A model generated the notes under the pieces. The model was not told where the DNA came from, did no database searches, and worked only from the letters and a program-made list of their open reading frames with translations. 30,825 bases of DNA from a virus. Shown here one piece after another: positions 1 through 6,170 of the stretch. The stretch is from IMG/VR virus record IMGVR_UViG_3300042340_000084, positions 1 through 30,825 of that record, one strand, 5' to 3'. Both the position numbers and the translations under genes were made by a program. The stretch's first letter is position 1; every line of letters starts with the position of its first letter.

Positions 1-247
1 CGCCTCGACGATGTCCGAGCCGCGCTCGAAGCGATCGAGCATCCCGTCAACATTCGCGCGCAGCACGCCGCGCACGAAGGTGCTCGACGGGGCCACGACC
101 TTGCGGCCCAGTTGCTCGCTCGCCATGGCGAGGAGCGCAGGCTCCACGACCGAGCCGATCTTCGCGGCCTCGCTCGGGTATCCCGCTTCAAGCTCCACGC
201 GACCAGTCTTCTCGGCCCACACATCGACGGCCGACTTCCAACGCGAC
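1..247. repeat. Terminal redundancy, left copy
   Basis: This stretch matches 30579-30825 over 247 bases with six mismatches (window positions 127, 151-153, 186-187). It marks the overlap produced when a circular or circularly permuted genome is assembled as a line. The mismatches fall in three clusters, each within one or two adjacent codons of the yqaJ-like gene. The copies therefore look like two strain variants rather than an identical physical terminal repeat. Confidence 0.95.
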
Positions 248-321
248 ACGCCGAAGATGGCGGCCATGTCGCTACTTCCGAGTCCGCGAGTCCTTGCCTC
301 GCGCTGCTTGTCCGTAATCAT
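1..321 (-). CDS. YqaJ-family viral recombinase (5'-3' exonuclease), N-terminal 107 residues; continues at 30578
   Basis: This is the N-terminal part of a lambda-exonuclease-like YqaJ nuclease, which resects dsDNA to give 3' ssDNA for a partner annealing protein. The reading frame runs off position 1 and resumes in frame at 30578, ending at 29994, giving 301 residues across the circle. Visible motifs are GSSDMAAIFG (residues 15-24), GSVVEP with E60, NVDG with D92, and the ExK pair E106/K108 spanning the junction; E, D and ExK form the metal site of this fold. The ATG at 321 has an AGGAGA ribosome site five bases upstream. It overlaps the CsrA-like gene by 50 bases, and the ERF annealing gene follows it. 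Confidence 0.93.
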   Translation of the reverse strand, partial: MITDKQREARTRGLGSSDMAAIFGVSRWKSAVDVWAEKTGRVELEAGYPSEAAKIGSVVEPALLAMASEQLGRKVVAPSSTFVRGVLRANVDGMLDRFERGSDIVEA

Positions 322-475
322 TACGGTCTCCTGTCTCGATTCGCTCGACCTTGAGTGAACGAGGCCCGATGCAGTCGAGCGTGCACCGTGTCTCCGTGAT
401 CTTGCCGATCACGATGTCGATTGATTCCCCGCCGCACGACACGCGGATGCCTTCGCCCTCGCGCCTAACGATCAC
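272..475 (-). CDS. CsrA-like post-transcriptional regulator
   Basis: This 67-residue protein resembles CsrA/RsmA, dimeric RNA-binding proteins that bind GGA motifs in mRNA leaders and block or promote translation. The match is in pattern: REGEGIRV near the N-terminus, a short turn (CGGES), the strand IDIVIGKI, then CTLDCIGPRS and LKVERIE, the last matching the APxxVxVxRxE end of CsrA. The 20-residue C-terminal tail is basic and variable, as in CsrA. The GTG start at 475 overlaps the upstream stop as GTGA; an in-frame TTG slightly upstream is less likely. Its end overlaps the start of yqaJ, so the two are probably coupled. A generic small beta protein remains possible. Confidence 0.6.
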   Translation of the reverse strand: MIVRREGEGIRVSCGGESIDIVIGKITETRCTLDCIGPRSLKVERIETGDRNDYGQAARGKDSRTRK

Positions 476-672
476 GAGCGGCAAGCGTGACCGCCTTTCG
501 GTGGCCGGCCGCGCGGCCTGCGCGCGAATCGCGGGAAGTCCTCCTCGCGCCAGAGCAGCGTCACGGCTCGGTGCTGCGGGATGATGATGCGCTCGCGCGC
601 CAACTGGAGCACGCGGCCGGGAGTCACGCCGAGCCGCTCGGCGACCTGGCGGGTCGTAAGTAGGTCGGTCAT
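472..672 (-). CDS. Helix-turn-helix DNA-binding protein with AT-hook-like tail
   Basis: This 66-residue protein begins with an excisionase/MerR-type helix-turn-helix (LTTRQVAERLGVTPGRVLQL, residues 5-24), followed by a short wing ending in a WREEDF segment. A basic tail at residues 51-58 contains RPRGRPPK, which matches the AT-hook core that inserts into the minor groove of AT-rich DNA. It is probably a small transcription factor or architectural DNA binder. It is coupled by ATGA overlap to the gene upstream and by GTGA overlap to the CsrA-like gene downstream. With no integrase present, an excision role is unlikely. Confidence 0.75.
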   Translation of the reverse strand: MTDLLTTRQVAERLGVTPGRVLQLARERIIIPQHRAVTLLWREEDFPRFARRPRGRPPKGGHACRS

Positions 673-1166
673 TCGGAGTGCTCCATCGAGCAGAAGGCGC
701 ACATCGCATGATCGCTCGGCGACGGTTTCGCGTGCACGACCTCGCGGTAGTCGCAGTACGGGCAGGTGAGCGTCGTGGTCTCGGGAGCCGGCACGGGCCA
801 CCCTCGCGCGGCCCAGAGGTCGGCGTGCTTTGCGGTCGCGTCCTTGCACCAGTCGGACTCGATGACGAGCCGGCGGGCCTCGTCGCGCTCGCGCTGCATT
901 GCGTCTCGATCTACGCACGCGAGGCGATGCTCGTGCGTCATCACATCTAGTTCCCGCCTCGCCTCGTCGCGCTCGGCGGTGAGGCGTTCGATGGCGTTCG
1001 GATCGGTGAGTGTTTGCACCGCAGCCTCGACATCGAAGAAGGTACGCCGACCGATCTTCTTGGTCGGCATCCTGCCGGCTTCGGCCTCCGTGTTCAGGAA
1101 CGAAACTGGCAACCCAGTACGCTCGGACAACTGATGCACCGTCACGAATATCGTCGTTTCGCTCAT
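669..1166 (-). CDS. HTH / coiled-coil / zinc-ribbon protein
   Basis: This 165-residue protein has three parts. Residues 8-52 form an excisionase-like winged helix-turn-helix (VHQLSERTGLPVSFLNTEA, then KKIGRRTFF). Residues 58-102 are a charged, Arg/Glu-rich coiled coil that would support dimerisation. Residues 135-159 carry two CxxC pairs (C135/C138, C156/C159) that look like a zinc ribbon. It is most likely a sequence-specific regulator. It lies in a run of four genes joined by 4-base overlaps (1555, 1166, 672, 475), so it would be made with the second HTH protein and the CsrA-like protein. The exact family is not recognised. Confidence 0.7.
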   Translation of the reverse strand: MSETTIFVTVHQLSERTGLPVSFLNTEAEAGRMPTKKIGRRTFFDVEAAVQTLTDPNAIERLTAERDEARRELDVMTHEHRLACVDRDAMQRERDEARRLVIESDWCKDATAKHADLWAARGWPVPAPETTTLTCPYCDYREVVHAKPSPSDHAMCAFCSMEHSE

Positions 1167-1555
1167 CGCCTCGCCTCCACTTCGCACGGGATCGACCTGG
1201 CCTCGCGCACGAGGGACTCCATCGAGGAGAGCAGCGTGAACGCGCGCTCCGTCCACTCGTCGCCGACCTCGCCGGAGATCGGCTCGGCCTCCTCCCGGCA
1301 CTCGGCGAGGCACGCCGCGTAGCCGGCGATGTCGAGCGGGTTGTCGGCCTTCGGCGTGTGCTGCTCGCGCGCCAGTTTGTCGAGGATCATCATCGTGGCC
1401 CAGTCCGCCGGCGTGAGCGGCGCGGCCAGTTTGTGCCCAAGCACGGCGTTGATCGCGCCGACCGTGCGCGCGAAGTGCCGCGCTGGAGGCCCGTAGGAGT
1501 CGCCGCGCTCCTCGACGATGCGGAGAGCCTGGCGGAGTAGTTCTGCCTTGTTCAT
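1163..1555 (-). CDS. DUF6378-like phage protein
   Basis: The 130-residue protein has the hallmarks of the DUF6378 phage family: a helical start (LLRQALRIVEERGDSYG), a central segment LTPADWATMMILDKLARE (residues 47-64), and the closing motif KADNPLDIAGYAA (69-81). These families resemble all-alpha MazG-like folds, but no pyrophosphatase residues are certain here and no activity is assigned. The ATG at 1555 overlaps the upstream stop as ATGA. I am fairly sure of the family pattern; the function is unknown. Confidence 0.75.
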   Translation of the reverse strand: MNKAELLRQALRIVEERGDSYGPPARHFARTVGAINAVLGHKLAAPLTPADWATMMILDKLAREQHTPKADNPLDIAGYAACLAECREEAEPISGEVGDEWTERAFTLLSSMESLVREARSIPCEVEARR

Positions 1556-1938
1556 GTGGTGCTCCCATCTAGTTCGCTGAAGATGTAGAGCACAGTCTTG
1601 GGATGCCAAGGGCCGATTCCGCAGTTGGTCACACGGCAACCGATCACCGATGCCAATCGGCTAGCCTCATCGTCCCTCTCTAGGTATGGCATCGCGAACA
1701 TCACGCGCTTCTCGTCGATCACACAACTGCCCCAATGGTCGAATACGGAAGAATCAGCCACGATCTCCATCGTTTCGAGCACCCCGTGATAGTCAGATGT
1801 ACCCTTTGTCCACAGTCCGCGCTTCATTGCAGCGATCCGCACGAGCTTCTTGAACCACATCGGGAGATGGTGATGTTTCGCGGTCGGGTTCCACGCGTGA
1901 ACGGCCGGCCATCCTTCTCGATCACATTGCGTTGTCAT
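1552..1938 (-). CDS. Hypothetical protein, 128 aa
   Basis: The family is not recognised. The protein is soluble, with a His-rich segment (HAWNPTAKHHHLP, residues 14-26), a basic helical part (WFKKLVRIAAMKRG) and scattered cysteines (C5, C72, C101, C106). The ATG at 1938 has a GAGGAG ribosome site, and the stop overlaps the next start as ATGA. The gene looks visibly less GC-rich than the genes on either side, with many A/T-ending codons, so it may be a recent arrival. No function can be proposed. Confidence 0.7.
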   Translation of the reverse strand: MTTQCDREGWPAVHAWNPTAKHHHLPMWFKKLVRIAAMKRGLWTKGTSDYHGVLETMEIVADSSVFDHWGSCVIDEKRVMFAMPYLERDDEASRLASVIGCRVTNCGIGPWHPKTVLYIFSELDGSTT

Positions 1939-1951
1939 GGTGCTCTCCTCG

Positions 1952-2200
1952 TCAGAATGGGAAGTCAGCTTCTGGGATCGGCGCAGGCGCGGCCTTCGGT
2001 GCGGCATCGCGCTCGCGCGGTTCTTGGAACTTGAGCGAGAGGAACTTCTTGCCGCTCGCGGATTCCTTCACCCATGCGGCGATCTCGACCTTCACGCCGT
2101 TCACCATCGCGTCGCCGCGATAGTCCGGCGTGCGTTCGCCTGCCTGCTTCTTGTCGTTGCGGAATAGTGCTCCGGTGTTCTCGCGTTGCTCGTAGGTCAT
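1952..2200 (-). CDS. Putative small ssDNA-binding-like protein with SSB-type C-terminal tip
   Basis: This 82-residue protein has a compact beta-rich body: NTGALFRNDKK (8-18), PDYRGDAMVNGVKVEIAAWV (25-44) and GKKFLSLKF (50-58). This resembles small OB-like phage proteins of the DUF736 type. A Pro/Ala linker follows, and the chain ends IPEADFPF. An acidic residue followed by a terminal hydrophobic Pro-Phe is the hallmark of the SSB C-terminal tip that recruits host repair proteins. It probably coats ssDNA produced by the YqaJ exonuclease. The start is chosen for the AAGGAG site upstream of the ATG at 2200. The body match is weaker than the tail match. Confidence 0.6.
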   Translation of the reverse strand: MTYEQRENTGALFRNDKKQAGERTPDYRGDAMVNGVKVEIAAWVKESASGKKFLSLKFQEPRERDAAPKAAPAPIPEADFPF

Positions 2201-2216
2201 GTGGTGCTCCTTCTGG

Positions 2217-3485
2217 TTAGCGGTTGTAATTCTCATAGGCGGCGATACGCTCGCCGATCCATGCCATGCAGTTGCAGGCCATCGAGTTCCCGAGTGCCTT
2301 GTACCGGGGGCCGTCCGGGCATTGCTCGGCAGGCTTGCCACGGTACGGGATCATCGTCCAGTCATCCGGGAAACCTTGAAGTCTCTCGCACTCTCGAGGC
2401 GTGAGACGGCGGACAGTCATCGACTGCGCCACCGCGATAGTCGCATCGCCACGGCTGCTGCCTGTCCCCATGCAATGGGTCGATCCGTCCGTGCTGCTGA
2501 TGGGATCCTGCGTCGGGTGGAACGCCACCGCCACCGTAGTCGCCCGCGTATCACCCTGATCAAACAGCGACAGCGTCGGGTTCACCTGGCCGTCCACCCA
2601 TGTCTCATCGTCGCTAGTTGACTGGGCGCGCTTCGCCTTCGTGAACGGGACGGGCTGCGCCACCGGGATGTACGCACCGTGCCCATCTAGCTCGGTGTGC
2701 GACCGCAAACCGCGATTGCCAAGCGTTCCGGCGGTCGGCTGCAAGACCGCAAACATCCTTTCCTTGTCAGGCATCCGATCATCGCAGCCCTTGCGAGTCA
2801 GGGTTGCTGCGACCTGTTCTCCGTTCCAGTAGCAACCGCCTCGAGCGCCGCCTTCAGCATCGGCGGCAAAGCCTTTCCCCTTCGCTCGGCGCGAGCGCAG
2901 ATACCCCTGCAAGCCCTCGGCGAGAGCGAGTACTTCTCCGGGAGCGGCCCAGTCTCGAGCACCTCGCTCAATGAGGCGACCAACGACGAAGACCCTGCGG
3001 CGACGTTGCGGGACGGCTCTGGGCCATCCCCCCACTCGCAGGTACTGAGCGTCAAGCACCCGATAGGCCCACCCATACCCGAGTTGCCCCAACGCGCCGA
3101 GGAAGGTGCCAAAATCCCGTCCTCCGTTGCTCGACAGAACACCGGGGACATTTTCCCACACGAGCCATTTCGGGCGCAGTCGATCAGCGATCGCCAGGTA
3201 GGTGAGCATGAGATTGCCTCGTGGGTCGGCGAGTCCTTGCCGTAACCCCGCGACTGAATATGACTGGCATGGCGTTCCGCCCACGAGAAGGTCGATTGAT
3301 CCGGGTCGAAGTGGCCATTGCTCATGCTGCGTCATGTCTCCGTAGTTGGGGATGTTTGGGAATCGGTGCGCTAGCACCGCCGCCGGGAAGGGTTCGATCT
3401 CCGAGAAGCCTACGGGTTGCCACCCGAGGTGATGCCACGCAACGCTCGCCGCCTCGATTCCGCTGCACACGCTCAAGTACCGCAT
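2217..3485 (-). CDS. DNA (cytosine-5) methyltransferase
   Basis: This 422-residue enzyme methylates C5 of cytosine in DNA using S-adenosylmethionine. The motifs are in order: SAM-binding SVCSGIEAASVAW (5-17), catalytic GGTPCQS with Cys73, ENVPG (111-115), PQRRRRVF (159-166), a long variable target-recognition region (about 180-365), then RRLTPRECERLQGFPDDW and the final KALGNSMACNCMAW helix. It looks intact and active. The start at 3485 overlaps the lysozyme gene end by 13 bases and has a weak ribosome site. No restriction nuclease neighbours it, so its likely role is protecting phage DNA from host restriction. Confidence 0.93.
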   Translation of the reverse strand: MRYLSVCSGIEAASVAWHHLGWQPVGFSEIEPFPAAVLAHRFPNIPNYGDMTQHEQWPLRPGSIDLLVGGTPCQSYSVAGLRQGLADPRGNLMLTYLAIADRLRPKWLVWENVPGVLSSNGGRDFGTFLGALGQLGYGWAYRVLDAQYLRVGGWPRAVPQRRRRVFVVGRLIERGARDWAAPGEVLALAEGLQGYLRSRRAKGKGFAADAEGGARGGCYWNGEQVAATLTRKGCDDRMPDKERMFAVLQPTAGTLGNRGLRSHTELDGHGAYIPVAQPVPFTKAKRAQSTSDDETWVDGQVNPTLSLFDQGDTRATTVAVAFHPTQDPISSTDGSTHCMGTGSSRGDATIAVAQSMTVRRLTPRECERLQGFPDDWTMIPYRGKPAEQCPDGPRYKALGNSMACNCMAWIGERIAAYENYNR

Positions 3486-3889
3486 CGTGCGTACACCTTT
3501 GCGACCTTGGCCGCGTAGCCGTCCGTGGCTCTCCGGCGCGTCCCGACTGCGCCCCGTGGCCCTCCGTTGTGGGTTCGTGCGATGGTGTCGATCGACCAGT
3601 CCCTCGCGTAGCGCGAGAGGTACGCGAGCACGACACGCTCGGCGTAGGCCCGGTCGGTCACGGCCTCGTAGCCGCGCGCCTTGAGGCTCGGCTCGTGCTC
3701 GACGGCATCGAGCCAGTAGACGCGGTGTATTTGGTACGCGCCGAGCGCGCGGCCATCGTCGCCGACGGCGCGGTCTGGGTCGCGCGAGCCGCCAGTCTCA
3801 ACCTGGCGGAGCGCGTCAAGGATTCGGCGGGTGTCCGTGCCGGCGGGAGGTGGCACGACGAGCGCAACGGCGAGGAGGGCGGCGATCAT
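3473..3889 (-). CDS. Secreted lysozyme-like endolysin
   Basis: This 138-residue protein starts with a hydrophobic segment (residues 1-14, then VPPPAG) that could be a cleavable signal or a signal-anchor-release helix. The body is lysozyme/transglycosylase-like: LRQVETGG with candidate catalytic Glu31, then ALGAYQIHRVYW (48-59), and a late TIARTHNGGPRG segment, followed by a YAAKVAKVY helix. It would cleave the glycan strands of peptidoglycan at lysis. The ATG at 3889 overlaps the upstream stop as ATGA. If the N-terminal helix is a SAR domain, export would not need a large-hole holin. Confidence 0.82.
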   Translation of the reverse strand: MIAALLAVALVVPPPAGTDTRRILDALRQVETGGSRDPDRAVGDDGRALGAYQIHRVYWLDAVEHEPSLKARGYEAVTDRAYAERVVLAYLSRYARDWSIDTIARTHNGGPRGAVGTRRRATDGYAAKVAKVYARCGT

Positions 3890-4149
3890 TCGTCTACCTC
3901 CTCGAGGATCACGAGGTCGGTCAGGTCGACGATCATCGGTTGCCCCGTGATCGAGTACCCCGCGCGCACCTCGATCATCCCGGTCTCCTCGACGATCCCG
4001 TAGACATCGGCCGACGAGCAGCACGAGGAGAACATATGCGCGAGGGCATCGTCGAACGCATCGGACTGCGCGTCGATGTGCTTGGGGTCGATGTGCGCGA
4101 GGATCGTGCGGGAGGCTTCGGCCTCGGCTTCGTGCGGGAGGTAACTCAC
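3886..4149 (-). CDS. Hypothetical protein, 87 aa
   Basis: The family is not recognised. The protein is strongly acidic, with a helical N-terminal half (HEAEAEASRTILAHIDPK), a CCSS cluster near residue 45, and a beta-rich C-terminal half ending in LVILEEVDE. No membrane segment is visible. It is read from a GTG at 4149 that forms a GTGA overlap with the previous stop, and its own stop overlaps the endolysin start. Position suggests co-expression with lysis, but I see no lysis feature. Confidence 0.68.
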   Translation of the reverse strand: MSYLPHEAEAEASRTILAHIDPKHIDAQSDAFDDALAHMFSSCCSSADVYGIVEETGMIEVRAGYSITGQPMIVDLTDLVILEEVDE

Positions 4150-4337
4150 GCGCGGCCTCCGATCTCTTCGGCCGTCCAACGGTAGTGGCCGAGTTCGTGC
4201 GTGTATTGCTTGCCATCGAACCGCACGATCTCCACGCGGCCGTCGAGATGCTCGATTGTTGCATCGACTGGGGCGTGTTCCTGCGCGTAGCGTCGCTTCA
4301 GCTCGGCCCAAACCTTGCGGCGGATGTGGTCGCTCAC
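4146..4337 (-). CDS. Hypothetical protein, 63 aa
   Basis: The small protein starts with a basic helix (RRKVWAELKRRYAQEHA) followed by an EHLDGRVEIVRFDGKQY beta-hairpin-like part. There are no cysteines, membrane segments or known motifs. It starts at a GTG at 4337 in a GTGA overlap with the upstream gene and ends in a second GTGA overlap, so it sits in a coupled set of four. Its reality rests on this spacing and on the intact frame. Confidence 0.65.
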   Translation of the reverse strand: MSDHIRRKVWAELKRRYAQEHAPVDATIEHLDGRVEIVRFDGKQYTHELGHYRWTAEEIGGRA

Positions 4338-4585
4338 GCGCGGCCTCCCTCGATCATCGCGCGGATCTTTGCTCGCTTGAGCTCCGCGCTCTTCTCGAAG
4401 CGAGCGATCGCATTCATCGCTTCTTTTTGGCTCGCATAGCCTTCGCCGTTATTGATTGGCCCGTTGAATCCCGCGTTACCGCGCGTGATGTACCAGCGCG
4501 TGTGAGTGCCAAACTGCGCCGGCGCGACGCGCACGCCTTCGGCGAACAATGCATTTTGGATGATCGTTGCGTTCGTTTCGTTCAC
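4334..4585 (-). CDS. Hypothetical protein, 83 aa; first gene after the origin-like region
   Basis: The family is not recognised. The protein begins with a helix (NETNATIIQNALFAEGV), passes through a beta part (HTRWYITRG) and ends in a basic helix (RFEKSAELKRAKIRAM). The GTG at 4585 is chosen because an AAGGAA ribosome site stands seven bases upstream; longer readings run into the regulatory stretch. It is the first gene transcribed after the 4586-4757 non-coding region and heads the coupled set that leads to the endolysin. Confidence 0.7.
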   Translation of the reverse strand: MNETNATIIQNALFAEGVRVAPAQFGTHTRWYITRGNAGFNGPINNGEGYASQKEAMNAIARFEKSAELKRAKIRAMIEGGRA

Positions 4586-4624
4586 GGTCGGTTCCTTTCG
4601 TCGGGATCCATTCCCGACCCACAC

Positions 4625-4652
4625 ATCATCGGCCAGAATCGCCGCGAGTCAA
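4625..4652 (-). promoter_or_regulatory. Candidate promoter for the 4585-to-lysis gene set
   Basis: Read on the minus strand, TTGACT (4652-4647, five of six consensus bases) is followed after 16 bases by GATGAT (4630-4625, four of six). Transcription would start near 4617, about 30 bases before the GTG at 4585. The AT-rich inverted repeat abuts the -35 element, a usual place for an activator or operator. This is a sigma70-type match by eye only. Confidence 0.35.
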
Positions 4653-4674
4653 TAGGATATCCAAGATATTCTAT
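4652..4674. promoter_or_regulatory. AT-rich inverted repeat, operator-like
   Basis: ATAGGATATC and GATATTCTAT form 10-base arms separated by CAA, with one mismatch. The AT content stands out from the GC-rich surroundings. It touches the putative -35 element of the leftward promoter and lies between that promoter and the DnaA boxes. The AT-hook HTH protein encoded at 472-672 is one possible ligand; no direct evidence supports that. Confidence 0.45.
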
Positions 4675-4728
4675 CGGCTCGCGCAAGTATCCACGGGAGC
4701 GGGACTTACGCGCGCGGAGTTATCGGGG

Positions 4729-4745
4729 GTGGCAACCGTTGCCAC
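4729..4745. promoter_or_regulatory. 17-bp palindrome, copy 1 (shared with the ParB-like gene)
   Basis: GTGGCAACCGTTGCCAC is a perfect palindrome with a single central base. The identical sequence occurs at 28382-28398 inside the ParB-like coding region; the identity extends one more base (T) to 18. Here it directly abuts the DnaA box at 4746-4754. Two identical palindromes, one beside an origin-like site and one in a DNA-binding-protein gene, suggest a specific binding site, perhaps parS-like. Confidence 0.7.
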
Positions 4746-4754
4746 TTATCCACA
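4746..4754 (+). promoter_or_regulatory. DnaA-box-like sequence
   Basis: TTATCCACA equals the high-affinity bacterial DnaA box. A weaker copy (GTATCCACG, two mismatches) lies at 4687-4695 in the same orientation, 59 bases away. A single 9-mer can arise by chance in 30 kb, but its position in a non-coding gap against the palindrome makes it worth recording. Confidence 0.45.
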
Positions 4755-4757
4755 AGG

Positions 4758-5069
4758 TTATGCGCCGCGCTTGCCGCAGCATCCGCGCTTCTTCGGCGGG
4801 TCGGTCGGCTCCGCGCCGGCGATCGTCACGGCGACCCATCGCGCCTCGGGGCACGCGCTGCTCGCGAGCCTGATCTTCGCGCCGACGAAGCATCCGCAGG
4901 CGGTGCACACGCCCCGGTCGTGCTTCTCGCACGCGAGGCACGAGTCCCATCGCGCGGTGATCGCGTCCTCGGGAGCGCGGTCGCGCCCGAGCGCGGCCTT
5001 CGCCACGCCGACGGCACCGCGCGCGAGGTCGGCGATTCCGTTCGTGTAGACCACCACTCGCTCGCTCAT
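4758..5069 (-). CDS. Small zinc-binding protein, 103 aa
   Basis: The protein has an Ala/Gly-rich helical first third and a cysteine module at residues 44-77: CLAC, then CTACGCF, then CPEARW. This CxxC, CxxCxC, CPxxxW arrangement is a small zinc-finger pattern seen repeatedly in phage proteins encoded near tail genes. A basic, Cys-containing tail (PKKRGCCGK) ends the chain. The ATG at 5069 overlaps the stop of the Cys-rich protein as ATGA. Zinc binding is likely; the role is unknown. Confidence 0.75.
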   Translation of the reverse strand: MSERVVVYTNGIADLARGAVGVAKAALGRDRAPEDAITARWDSCLACEKHDRGVCTACGCFVGAKIRLASSACPEARWVAVTIAGAEPTDPPKKRGCCGKRGA

Positions 5070-6169
5070 ATCCGCTGAACCTCGATCACCGTCGGGATCG
5101 GCCCCGCGTATGCCGCCGAGTACCAGTTCGTGAACGACAGCGTCACGCACGGAGCCGGGAAGTTGTCCGTGATCACGACGATCGGCGCGGCACTAAATGT
5201 GATAGTCCCACCAGTTCCGGGATAAGCCGTCGCATCGCACGGCCCGAGCACCGTCGAGGATGTAGCACCGCTGTCCCACGGGCCGAACGAGACCCCTGGA
5301 GTCCACGATGTTGCCTGACCGATCGGTCGCCACCTATCGAGAGTGAACTTCCTAACCTCGTAGACGGTCGAGGATCCCTGATCGTAATCATGGCAGCCGT
5401 AGTAGATCGCTTCGGCCTCCTCGTATGAGTCGTACTCATACGGCGATCCCCAAGTTGCTGACGGGTCGGAGCAGTTGTCGCCAGGTTCAACGCGAGTAGG
5501 GAATCGGAAGAGCACGCGCAGACGGCTCACGCAGTTGCACGGAGGCGTTCCGCAAGCGTGCGAGAAGGTCGTGCCTGCACCGCACGGAGGCGTGCCGCCG
5601 CTCTGGGTTCTGACGCTCGGCGTGTACCACGCTGCGATCGATGCGAGTCCGCCCGTCACCGTGGTTCCAGAGTTGAAGCTCGCAGATATCTCGGTGCTGT
5701 TGATACCGCCCACAGTCCATTGGAGGATGGCGGCCGGATTCCCGTTCGGTCGCGCGATCTGCTTGGTGATACCTGTCAGAGCTCGACCAGTACCGGGAGA
5801 GTCAGACTGGCATAATGGATCATCGCCGGAGCCAGGTCGGCATACCTGATCGAACGGAGACGAGATGATGTACGAGGCGACAAGTTGCTCCGAAGACACC
5901 CAAGGCGAAACGCTGATCTTGTCGCTGCCTTGATACAGCCGCCGAGGAGGTTGAAGCGTTGAGTTTGGACAACCGAATCCACCGCAAGATTCGACCTGAT
6001 CTCCCGTGACCACATAGCCGGCCGCGCCCTCGATGTGCCACGCCATCTCGCCGGCATCGAGTTTGATCTTGTAGGTTCGATTGGGAGGTACGGGTGCAGG
6101 AGGCCACGAGCACGCATCGCAGGGCGTGGATGATCCGGTGCAGCAGCAGGCACGCGCCGGGTTCAGCAT
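5066..6169 (-). CDS. Cysteine-rich protein of unknown function, 367 aa
   Basis: I do not recognise the family. The chain opens with a cysteine cluster (MLNPARACCCTG, then CDAC, residues 1-20) and carries more than fifteen cysteines, many in pairs such as CGGFGC, CGTPPCNC and CGAG. The rest is Ser/Thr/Gly/Pro-rich and beta-like, with repeated short WxxGV and GG-T strands. Disulfide bonding suggests an exposed or exported structural protein such as a tail tip or adhesin. No signal peptide is evident from the chosen ATG at 6169, and the ribosome site is weak. Composition is somewhat less GC-rich than the head genes. Confidence 0.7.
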   Translation of the reverse strand: MLNPARACCCTGSSTPCDACSWPPAPVPPNRTYKIKLDAGEMAWHIEGAAGYVVTGDQVESCGGFGCPNSTLQPPRRLYQGSDKISVSPWVSSEQLVASYIISSPFDQVCRPGSGDDPLCQSDSPGTGRALTGITKQIARPNGNPAAILQWTVGGINSTEISASFNSGTTVTGGLASIAAWYTPSVRTQSGGTPPCGAGTTFSHACGTPPCNCVSRLRVLFRFPTRVEPGDNCSDPSATWGSPYEYDSYEEAEAIYYGCHDYDQGSSTVYEVRKFTLDRWRPIGQATSWTPGVSFGPWDSGATSSTVLGPCDATAYPGTGGTITFSAAPIVVITDNFPAPCVTLSFTNWYSAAYAGPIPTVIEVQRI

Positions 6170-6170
6170 C

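Larger units (their letters stand above)
4586..4757. other. Origin-like / regulatory intergenic region
   Basis: This 172-base non-coding gap is a rare break in the minus-strand gene run. It holds a perfect DnaA-box sequence TTATCCACA (4746-4754), a second 7/9 match in the same orientation (4687-4695), a 17-bp palindrome next to the DnaA box, and an AT-rich inverted repeat (4652-4674) beside a promoter-like pair. This combination is what replication origins or origin-linked operators look like. No replication evidence exists in the sequence alone, so the origin role is inference. Confidence 0.45.

Noticed and set aside
1-247. A physical direct terminal repeat of the virion DNA
   Set aside because: The copies are not identical and lie inside a gene whose frame closes perfectly when joined. 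An assembly overlap of a circular or permuted genome explains it better.
472-672. Excisionase of a temperate phage
   Set aside because: The HTH resembles excisionases, but no integrase, repressor or attachment site is visible, so a general regulator is the safer call.
3411-3425. Third copy of the shared palindrome in the methyltransferase gene
   Set aside because: Only one half-site (GTTGCCAC, 3416-3423) is present. The other arm does not match.
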